64,000 nucleotides of DNA, from positions 620,001 through 684,000 of the forward strand of contig NZ_JAUSYU010000001.1 in the NCBI RefSeq assembly GCF_030817075.1, written 5' to 3'. The DNA is from Arthrobacter sp. V1I9. GTDB taxonomy: Bacteria > Actinomycetota > Actinomycetes > Actinomycetales > Micrococcaceae. This document shows, piece after piece, positions 58,164 to 64,000 of the stretch (the first letter of the stretch is position 1; the number at the start of each line of letters is the position of its first letter). Position numbers and translations under genes: made by a program. The notes under the pieces are model-generated. The model saw nothing but the letters and a program-made list of their open reading frames with translations. It searched no databases and was not told where the DNA came from.

Positions 58164-59385
58164 GTGACTGTGGAAAGCGTCATCGAACGGGACTGTGTGA
58201 TTGCCGGCGGCGGCCCGGCAGGGATGGTGCTCGGGTATCTGCTCGCGCGCCGCGGGCTGCGTGTGACCGTGCTGGAGAAGCATGGGGACTTCCTGCGCGA
58301 CTTCCGCGGCGACACGGTGCACCCATCCACGGTAACCCTGCTCGGCGAGCTCGGGCTGCGCGAAAAATTCCTGGAACTGCCACTGACACGCTTGTCCACC
58401 CTGGATGCAGTCGTCGACGGCCAGCGCCTCACCATCGTCGACTTCGGCACCCTTCCGCCTCCGGACAACTTCCTCGTCTTCGCACCGCAGTGGGATTTCC
58501 TGAACTTCCTTGCCCGTGAAGCGGCAGGCTTCCCCAACTTCGAGCTGCGCATGCTCAGTGAAGCGACCGGCCTCATCATCGAAGAGGGCAAGGTGTGCGG
58601 GGTCCGGGCCAGCACGTCCGACGGCGGCCTGGAGATCCGCGCGCCGCTCACCGTCGCTGCAGACGGACGCGCTTCGGCCCTCCGTGCCGCGGCGGGGATG
58701 ACTCCCGAGGATTTCGGCGTGCCCATCGATGTACTGTGGTTCAACCTGCCCAAGCCGCCGGACCCTCCGCTTGCAACCCTCGGCTACATCTCGGCCCAGG
58801 GGATGGTCCTCACCATTGACCGTGGTGACAGATACCAGTCAGGCATGGTCATTCCAAAAGGCGGCCTCGACAAGCTTCGGGCAGCAGGTATCGGCATGCT
58901 GCAAAAGCGCATATCCACCGCTGCCCCGTGTCTTCGCCCCGTGGTCGGCACGCTTACGGACTGGGACCAGATCAAGCTCCTGTCCGTGCAGATCAACCCG
59001 GCTCCGGCGCTGGTACCGTCCAGGATTCATCGCCATCGGCGACGCTGCCCACGCGATGTCTCCGATGTTCGGCGTCGGCGTGAACTTCGCCATCCAGGAC
59101 GCAGTGGCTCTGTCCAATGCGATCGCGGAGGACCTTGCAACGGGAGCGGTCGCTACTGAGAAGCTCGCGGGCGTGCAACGGAGACGCGAGAAGCCCGTGC
59201 GGATCATGCAAAGGCTTCAGCGCAACGGACACAAGGCGCTGGCCAAGGCAACAGCCGGCCGCCGCATCGCGCCCCGCTGGCTCGTGATGCTTCTCCGTGC
59301 CGCCTCGCCGCTGCTGCGTCCGGTCACAGCCCGTTTCGTCGGGATAGGAATCCGCCCCGAACACGTCAGCGGCAGCAGCACCTGA
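58164..59385 (+). pseudogene. FAD-dependent monooxygenase-type oxidoreductase with one frameshift
   Basis: A p-hydroxybenzoate-hydroxylase-like flavoprotein: the FAD motif VIAGGGPAGMVLGYLLARRG, FRGDTVHPSTVTLLGELGL, then APLTVAADGRASALRAAAG (DG motif) in the first frame and WYRPGFIAIGDAAHAMSPMF (GD motif) in another. Removing one C from the CCC at 58997-58999 joins QIN to RLRRWYRP, giving a normal protein of about 406 residues. The start was taken as GTG 58164, after AGAGGGG; TTG 58122 is also in frame. Single repeat units of the same 14-base sequence flank the gene. Whether the break is real or a base-call error cannot be told here. Confidence 0.75.
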
Positions 59386-59420
59386 ACCCGCCGCAACAGA
59401 AGCGCCCCGACTGCCCCCAG

Positions 59421-59492
59421 AACGCTCTATCACCTGTCGCCGGGAGGTGATAGAGCGTCCGCCGCGTTGGTGCGGAAAGTGATAAAGCGTTT
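59421..59492. repeat. Palindrome plus tandem unit of the GTGATAGAGCGT family
   Basis: ACGCTCTATCACCT (59422-59435) pairs with AGGTGATAGAGCGT (59445-59458); a further unit, AAGTGATAAAGCGT, starts at 59477, exactly 32 bp after the second. It lies between convergent genes (FAD oxidoreductase and DUF305) and could terminate both. Confidence 0.82.
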
Positions 59493-59508
59493 ACGGGGGC
59501 CGGGAGGT

Positions 59509-60117
59509 TTAGAGACCGGCCAGGAGTTGCTTCATCTCCGCGATCTCCGCTTCCTGGGCCGCGATGACGTCGCGGGAGAGCTGGATGGTTCCGGGGTGCT
59601 TGCCGGCGCCGATCTCCTGCTGGGCCATGTCGACGGCGCCTTCGTGATGCCCGATCATCTGCTCAAGAAAGAGCCGTGCAGCATCGGTTCCCTGCGCGGC
59701 CTTGAGCTTGTTGATCCCGTCGGCGTCCACCATGCCGGACATGCCGTGGCCCGAGTGGTCCGGCATCATTGCGGGCACATTCCAGCTCTTGAGCCACCCG
59801 GTCATTGTTTCGATTTCCGGTGCCTGCGCATCCTTGATCCTGGTGGCCAGTGCGGTGACCTCCGCAGGGATGTCGGGCTTGGCAAGGATGATTTCACTCA
59901 TCTCCACGGCCTGGGCATGGTGCGGAATCATCATCTGGGAGAACATGATGTCAGCCTGGTTACGGTCGGCGCTGGCGTCCGGCATCATGCTGGACTTGGG
60001 GCCGGAACTGCCGTGGTTCATGGGCATATTGGTTCCGGAGTGGGCAGCGCACCCGGCCAGCCCGAGCGCGGCTGCGAGCGCAGCAGCGGCGGACAGCGTT
60101 TTGATCTTCGTGTTCAT
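59509..60117 (-). CDS. DUF305 lipoprotein
   Basis: A 202-residue lipoprotein: MNTKIKTLSAAAALAAALGL then the lipobox LAGC (Cys about 23). The DUF305 domain is recognised by DIMFSQMMIPHHAQAVEMSE and LFLEQMIGHHEGAVDMAQQE, two similar helices with HH and several Met residues (MMPDHSGHGMSGM between them). This Met/His content suits copper or silver binding. It lies last in a leftward group after a His-rich DUF6153 protein and a CopB-type ATPase, supporting a role in copper tolerance outside the membrane, though the biochemistry of DUF305 is not settled. Confidence 0.88.
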   Translation of the reverse strand: MNTKIKTLSAAAALAAALGLAGCAAHSGTNMPMNHGSSGPKSSMMPDASADRNQADIMFSQMMIPHHAQAVEMSEIILAKPDIPAEVTALATRIKDAQAPEIETMTGWLKSWNVPAMMPDHSGHGMSGMVDADGINKLKAAQGTDAARLFLEQMIGHHEGAVDMAQQEIGAGKHPGTIQLSRDVIAAQEAEIAEMKQLLAGL

Positions 60118-60185
60118 GGTTTGTCCTTCAGGGAAGTAGTAGAAGTGGGCTGATTGAAGCGTGGCGGGCCACGCGGCAGCCCGGT

Positions 60186-60728
60186 CTACGTCCGGCTGAT
60201 GGACAGCTCGCAGGGTGTTGGGCTCGACGGCGTGAAGGAGTATGCGCGGACATGCCGGGCATGGACGGTCAGGTTAGGCTCTCCGCCGGCGGCGCCCTTC
60301 GGCGGGAAAACTGCAAGCGATCCGGTTGTGGCCAAAGGGATGCAGGACGCCCCACTTTCCTCGATGCCAGGGCAGGCCGAGCCACAGACGTCGGCCGCTG
60401 TCAATGACGCGTGCTCAGCCGCTTGGATTGCCGGTTCAGCTTGACTACCGGCGGGGTGCCCGGGATGGCGCGAATGGTCGCTGTACCCGCCAGCGGAATG
60501 CGCGACGGCGGTGTGCCCGGGATGGTGCGAATGGTCGCTGTGCCCGCCAGCGGCGGCCGCCGCCGTCGAACCTGCCACGGAGCCTGCCGCCGCAGGACCC
60601 GCCGCGTGGGACGAGTGGTCAGCGGTCATAACGTGCATGCCGAGGATCCCGGCCATGACGGCCAGGACCGCGGCCACCAGCCCCGCACGCAGGAGGGCTG
60701 ACGACAGGACGCGGACGCGCGGTGCCAT
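60186..60728 (-). CDS. DUF6153-like His-rich membrane-anchored protein
   Basis: A 180-residue protein with one N-terminal helix (ALLRAGLVAAVLAVMAGILG, then MHVMTADHSSHAAG), and an outer region with a 19-residue tandem repeat (GGHSDHSHHPGHTAVAHSA, then GGYSDHSRHPGHP). Cysteines occur in DVCGSACPG and GASCIPL. The sequence fits actinobacterial DUF6153 proteins, small exported proteins found with metal-resistance genes. The His/Cys content suggests copper or zinc binding. ATG 60728 was chosen for the GGAGGAAACAGC ribosome site; the frame is open to 60953. It begins 32 bases after the CopB stop. Confidence 0.78.
   Translation of the reverse strand: MAPRVRVLSSALLRAGLVAAVLAVMAGILGMHVMTADHSSHAAGPAAAGSVAGSTAAAAAGGHSDHSHHPGHTAVAHSAGGYSDHSRHPGHPAGSQAEPAIQAAEHASLTAADVCGSACPGIEESGASCIPLATTGSLAVFPPKGAAGGEPNLTVHARHVRAYSFTPSSPTPCELSISRT
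60456..60569. repeat. 57-bp tandem duplication inside the DUF6153-like gene
   Basis: GTGCCCGGGATGG recurs at 60456 and 60513, a 57-bp (19-codon) step, giving the two His-rich peptide copies. The copies differ at a few bases, so it is not a recent perfect duplication. Confidence 0.75.
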
Positions 60729-60760
60729 GCTGTTTCCTCCTTGGAGCGGGGGCTGCATTG

Positions 60761-62887
60761 TCAACGTACGTCGGACGGGTTGAGTTTCAGCCGCCGCAGC
60801 AGCTGGGCGTTCAAGGCCACCACGATAGTGGACACGGACATCAGCACCGCGCCGGCGGCCGGTGAGAGCACCACCCCGGCGAAGGCCAGGACGCCGGCCG
60901 CCAGCGGCACGGACAGGATGTTGTAGCCGGTGGCCCACACCAGGTTCTGCCACATCTTGCGGTAGCTGGCGCGGGACAGGTCCACCATGGACAGCACGGC
61001 GCGCGGGTCGTTTCCCGCGAGCACCACGCCGGCCGATTCCATGGCAACATCCGTGCCTGCACCGATCGCGATGCCCACCTCGGCACGGGCCAGCGCGGGG
61101 GAGTCGTTGACGCCGTCGCCCACCATGGCCACCTTCAGGCCGCGCGCCTGCAGCTCAGCCACCTTCTTGTCCTTGTCCGCCGGCAGGACCTCCGCGAACA
61201 CCTCGTCGATGTTCAGGTCGGCTGCCACAGCCTGGGCCACCTGCCGGGCGTCACCGGTAATCATGCCCACCTTCACGCCGCGGTTCTGCAGGGCGGCAAC
61301 TGCCTGGCGCGACTCTGCCCGCACCGCGTCCTCAAGGCTGACCGCCCCCACCACCCGGCCGTCGTCGTCGATCACGTGCAGGACGGCCGCGCCGCGGTCC
61401 ATCCAGCCGCGGGTCGTGTCCGCAAGGGCAGGAGGTTCGATGGCGGCAAGCTCGCGCAGGAGCGCGGGCCCGCCGACGTGCACGGTGCGGCCGTCTACTG
61501 AAGCCCGGACGCCGCGGCCGGTGAGCGAGCTGAATCCCGCGACGGCGGGCAGCGCCAGGTTCCGCTCCCGTGCCGCGCGCACGATGGCCCGCGCTACGGG
61601 GTGCTCACTGTCCGACTCCACGGCGGCGGCCAGGGCCAGCAACTTGTCCACCTCCACGCCAGGAGACGCGGCCACGTCCTTCAGCTCCGGTTCGCCGGTG
61701 GTGAGGGTGCCGGTCTTGTCGAAGAGAACCACGTCCACCGTGCGCATCCGCTCCAAAGCCATCCGGTTCTTGATCAGGACCCCGGCCCGGGCGGCCTGCT
61801 CCGTGGAGATGGCGATGACCAGCGGAATCGCCAGGCCCAGTGCGTGGGGGCAGGCGATGACGAGGACGGTGACGGTGCGGGTCACGGCCTCCGGGATGCT
61901 CCCCAGAAGCGTCCAGACGATGAAGGTGAGCACGCCTGCACCCGCGGCGAAGTAGAACAGGAAGGCCGCCGCGCGGTCAGCCAAAGCCTGTGCCCGCGAC
62001 GAGGATGCCTGTGCTTCGGCCACGAGGCGTTGGATGCCGGCAAGGGCAGTGTCGTCGCCCACCGCATCCACGCGGACCCGCACGCTGTTGTCCGTGGCGA
62101 CCGTCCCGGCCACCACGGCATCGCCTGGGGCCCGCAGTACCGTTTTGGATTCGCCGGTGATCATCGACTCGTCGAACTCAGCCTGCCCTTCCACTACGGT
62201 GCCGTCGGCCGGCATGCGGGCGCCGGAGCGCACCAGGACCAGGTCGGCTGGCCGGAGTTCGGCGACGGACACGGTTTCGGTTCCGCTGTCCGTGATGCGT
62301 TCTGCTTCATCGGGGAGCAGCGCGGCGAGGGCATCGAGTGCGCCCTGCGCGGAACCCAGCGCCCGCATCTCGATCCAGTGGCCCAGCAGCATGATGGCCA
62401 CCAGCAACGCTAGCTCCCACCAGAAGTCCAGGTCGAAACCGCCCAGGCCGAGACTGGTGATCCAGGACGCCACAAATGCCACCGTGATGGCCATCGCGAT
62501 CAGGAGCATCATGCCTGGCCGGCGGTCCTTCAGCTCCTGCAGCCCGCCCTTGAGGAACGGCTGGCCGCCATAGAGGAAGATCACCGTGCCCAGGACGGGC
62601 GGGACCCAGGTGGAGCCGGGGAACATCGGGGCCATGTAGCCGAGGATGTGGCCCACCATGGGGCTGAAATAGACCACGGGGGCGGTCAACGCCAGCGTGA
62701 GCCAGAACCTGTTCTTGAACATGGCCGTGCTGTGGCCGGCGTGCTGCCCGTGGGTGTGGACGGCATGGTCGTCGTCGTGATGGGTGTGGTGGGCGGGCGA
62801 AGCTGCCCCCGCTTCGGTGAGGGTGGCACCTGGCGGGCTGTCGTCGTCGTGATGGTGCGTGTGGTGTTGGTGCTGATGGTCCTGCAT
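60761..62887 (-). CDS. copB: Copper-type P1B ATPase (CopB-like)
   Basis: A 708-residue heavy-metal P-type ATPase. The N-terminus is His-rich (HQHQHHTHHHDDD, then HHTHHDDDHAVHTHGQHAG). The membrane metal motif is CPH in VLVIACPHALGLAIPLV, the P1B-3 type, not CPC. Phosphorylation occurs in FDKTGTLTTGEPEL, the nucleotide domain has SEHPVARAIVRAA, and the hinge is MVGDGVNDSPALARA. The P1B-3 group exports copper (often Cu(II)) or silver. A GGAGGAACC ribosome site supports ATG 62887. It is followed by the DUF6153-like and DUF305 genes and preceded by the truncated chaperone-like gene. Confidence 0.94.
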   Translation of the reverse strand: MQDHQHQHHTHHHDDDSPPGATLTEAGAASPAHHTHHDDDHAVHTHGQHAGHSTAMFKNRFWLTLALTAPVVYFSPMVGHILGYMAPMFPGSTWVPPVLGTVIFLYGGQPFLKGGLQELKDRRPGMMLLIAMAITVAFVASWITSLGLGGFDLDFWWELALLVAIMLLGHWIEMRALGSAQGALDALAALLPDEAERITDSGTETVSVAELRPADLVLVRSGARMPADGTVVEGQAEFDESMITGESKTVLRAPGDAVVAGTVATDNSVRVRVDAVGDDTALAGIQRLVAEAQASSSRAQALADRAAAFLFYFAAGAGVLTFIVWTLLGSIPEAVTRTVTVLVIACPHALGLAIPLVIAISTEQAARAGVLIKNRMALERMRTVDVVLFDKTGTLTTGEPELKDVAASPGVEVDKLLALAAAVESDSEHPVARAIVRAARERNLALPAVAGFSSLTGRGVRASVDGRTVHVGGPALLRELAAIEPPALADTTRGWMDRGAAVLHVIDDDGRVVGAVSLEDAVRAESRQAVAALQNRGVKVGMITGDARQVAQAVAADLNIDEVFAEVLPADKDKKVAELQARGLKVAMVGDGVNDSPALARAEVGIAIGAGTDVAMESAGVVLAGNDPRAVLSMVDLSRASYRKMWQNLVWATGYNILSVPLAAGVLAFAGVVLSPAAGAVLMSVSTIVVALNAQLLRRLKLNPSDVR

Positions 62888-62936
62888 TGGTTCCTCCTTG
62901 GAGGACGGCCGTGGCCCGGCTTTGGAGCCCGGTGCA

Positions 62937-63064
62937 AAAGGTGAGAGAGGGTTGCCCGATTTGGAGCGAAAGGTGAGAGAGCGTCGCCCGATTTAGGGCG
63001 GAAGGTGAGCGAGCGTCGCCCAATTTAGGGCGAAAGGTGAGCGAGCGTCGGGGAGGGGGGTCCG
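62937..63064. repeat. 32-bp tandem repeat array (about 3.5 units)
   Basis: Units beginning AAAGGTGAGAGAGCGTCG start at 62937, 62969, 63001 and 63033, exactly 32 bp apart, with the linker CGCCCGATTTAGGGCG forming a small hairpin in each. The core is the GTGAGAGAGCGT sequence seen elsewhere in the window. The array supplies the stop codon of the copper-chaperone-like fragment. Confidence 0.88.
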
Positions 63065-63192
63065 TCGTCGGAAGTTACGACGGCGGCCGGCGGCTCGCCT
63101 GCCCTGGCCGACGGCGGGCAGCAGCTGCAGCCGGCAGCGGGGGCCAGGGGGAGGGGGGTGCGGGTTTCGATCTCCGGCATGTCAGTTTCCAT
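63025..63192 (-). CDS. Truncated copper-chaperone-like (CopZ-type) N-terminal fragment
   Basis: A 55-codon frame beginning METDMPEIETRTPLPLAPAA and containing GCSCCPPS. The T-LPL...GC-CC-P head is the N-terminal region of copper-chaperone genes that commonly precede P1B ATPase genes in Arthrobacter-type genomes. In those, a heavy-metal-associated domain with MxCxxC follows; here the frame instead enters the 32-bp repeat array and stops (final residues PTLAHLSP). It lies between a CsoR-type promoter and copB. Either the HMA domain was lost, or a short Cys-rich peptide remains in use. Confidence 0.6.
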   Translation of the reverse strand: METDMPEIETRTPLPLAPAAGCSCCPPSARAGEPPAAVVTSDDGPPSPTLAHLSP

Positions 63193-63289
63193 TCCTTGGT
63201 GAAGGATCAATGGGCGCTGGGGTTGAACGGCTGTGAAAGGCGGTGCGGGGCACCTGCCGGGACATACCACTTCACTGACAACACCTGGA

Positions 63290-63318
63290 AATATACCCCT
63301 AGGGGGTATACAAGTCAA
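63290..63318 (-). promoter_or_regulatory. Copper-responsive promoter with CsoR-type operator
   Basis: On the minus strand, TTGACT (63313-63318) and TATATT (63290-63295) are 17 bases apart. The spacer and -10 edge hold a pseudo-palindrome TATACCCC-TAG-GGGGTATA (63292-63310), which fits CsoR operators. The transcript would run leftward through the chaperone-like fragment to copB. No csoR gene is in the window. Confidence 0.75.
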
Positions 63319-63483
63319 GAGGCCGAGGAGGGTGTGGCCTTTCCGAGGTGCTGCATCTTGGCCATACTTGGATGAAAGGCAATGACGCCTTTGCCCGCGC
63401 GTGCAGGGCTGGAAGATGGACCGGAGGTGGCTCTTTGGCTGAATTGAGCGGCCCTTACACGTACTCAAGTGCGCTGGGTGACA

Positions 63484-64000
63484 ATGAGTGCGTGGCGGGC
63501 CACATTCCACGTGGATCTGGACGGCTGGAAGATTGAATGGTCGGACGGCATGTTTGCGCTTCACGGGTACCGGCGCGGCGAAGTGGTTCCCACTATGGAG
63601 CTGCTGTATTCGCACAAGCACCCGGAGGACAGGCCCAGGTGCGAAGAGATCGTGGCGCAGGTTGCCAAAACCGGAGGCTACTTCTGCATGTACCACCGGA
63701 TCATCGACTCTCGGGGCCGGACGCGGCGGGTGCTGACATCCGGTGAGGCCATCACGGATACCGCTGGGAAGGTTACCGCTATGGAAGGGGTGGTGGTTGA
63801 CCTCACTACCACGCTGCAGCGCGAAACTGAGGAGAAAACCCGCGAAGCGGTGGCCGGCGCCACGTCAACCCGGAGTGTTATTGACCAGGCCCGGGGGATC
63901 CTGATGGGACAGCTGCACTTGGGCTCGGACGACGCCTTCCAGCTGCTGGTGAGCACCAGCAGCCACCGCAACGTCAAGCTGGTGGTGGTGGCCGCGGAGC
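63484..64000 (+). CDS. PAS-ANTAR regulator, 5' part (continues beyond window)
   Basis: An open frame of 172 codons running off the window's end. Residues about 5-105 form a PAS-like sensor domain (DGMFALHGYRRGEVVPTMEL, HPEDRPRCEEIVAQ, VLTSGEAITDTAGKVTAMEG). The region from about 120 (STRSVIDQARGILMGQLHLG, DDAFQLLVSTS) matches the start of an ANTAR domain, which binds paired RNA hairpins to prevent termination. In actinobacteria such proteins answer to redox or nutrient signals through the PAS domain. ATG 63484 was chosen; GTG 63478 is an alternative. It is divergent from the copper cluster. Confidence 0.83.
   Translation, partial: MSAWRATFHVDLDGWKIEWSDGMFALHGYRRGEVVPTMELLYSHKHPEDRPRCEEIVAQVAKTGGYFCMYHRIIDSRGRTRRVLTSGEAITDTAGKVTAMEGVVVDLTTTLQRETEEKTREAVAGATSTRSVIDQARGILMGQLHLGSDDAFQLLVSTSSHRNVKLVVVAAE

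Noticed and set aside
62937..63064. The 32-bp tandem array considered as a CRISPR.
   Set aside because: The units follow one another directly with no unique spacers, the linker between cores is itself repeated, and no cas gene is present.
63025..63696. A 223-codon minus-strand frame covering the copper promoter region.
   Set aside because: Only the last 55 codons look like protein (GCSCC head). The upstream part crosses the promoter and operator and overlaps the PAS-ANTAR gene on the other strand.
1..64000. tRNA, rRNA, insertion sequences, integrases or prophage genes.
   Set aside because: None was recognised on reading either strand. A tRNA missed by eye is possible; a tRNAscan-SE run would settle it.

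Overview
The window looks like chromosome from a high-GC actinobacterium of the Micrococcaceae, most likely Arthrobacter or Pseudarthrobacter. This rests on base composition, the gene neighbourhoods (menB-menE-menA beside DUF4229 and PLDc_N proteins), many small acidic CsbD/DUF6480-type proteins, LAL-type LuxR regulators, and the many start codons lying only 6-7 bases after a -10 box (leaderless mRNAs). No rRNA, tRNA, insertion sequence, integrase, phage gene or CRISPR array was recognised.

Layout. 1-5 kb: end of a LuxR-type regulator, then an iniB-iniA-iniC-like operon (a low-complexity IniB-type protein plus two dynamin-like GTPases), which in mycobacteria responds to cell-wall stress. 5-10.9 kb: small membrane proteins and the menaquinone genes menB, menE and menA. 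11-13.7 kb: manganese-type ABC importer. 13.7-20.2 kb: ABC-F protein with a possible attenuator, amino-acid permease behind a strongly structured leader, a DinB2-like polymerase, and small stress proteins. 20.2-35 kb: phenylacetate catabolism in three blocks (paaJ-paaF-paaH; thioesterase/paaZ; paaI-paaK-tetR) sharing TetR-type operators, interspersed with a cell-wall-anchored S1 protease, a GDSL hydrolase, a phosphatase and an HtrA lipoprotein. The ring epoxidase genes paaABCDE are not here. 35-42.7 kb: pta and ackA, separated by a large LAL regulator and small genes. 43-49 kb: an SQR-like flavoprotein and a little-understood three-gene set: a membrane M50 peptidase with a PqqD-like N-terminus and a cysteine-containing outer tail, a stand-alone copy of that tail, and a leader-like two-repeat protein. 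49-58 kb: prolyl oligopeptidase-family peptidase, Hsp20, NnrD, histidine phosphatase, PhoD, LCP protein and low-molecular-weight phosphatase. 58-63.3 kb: FAD oxidoreductase, then a copper cluster (DUF305, His-rich DUF6153, CopB ATPase, truncated copper-chaperone-like gene) under a CsoR-type promoter. 63.5 kb to the end: the start of a PAS-ANTAR regulator.

Two cross-cutting features stand out. First, the intergenic spaces carry a set of palindromic or tandem elements. The commonest has the core GTGAKAGAGCGT (or its complement AACGCTCTMTCAC) and recurs at exactly 32-bp steps at three unlinked places; other spaces hold 60-bp, 65-bp, 70-bp and 84-bp hairpins. Second, three genes (a membrane protein at 5.1-5.7 kb, nnrD, and the FAD oxidoreductase) each read through only if one C or G is removed from a short run (four sites in all). 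That points to sequence error or recent decay rather than to unrelated genes.

Intergenic stretches over 300 bases are only 15608-15957 (70-bp palindrome plus structured leader) and 62888-63483 (32-bp tandem array, truncated chaperone gene, copper promoter). Both are described in the list.
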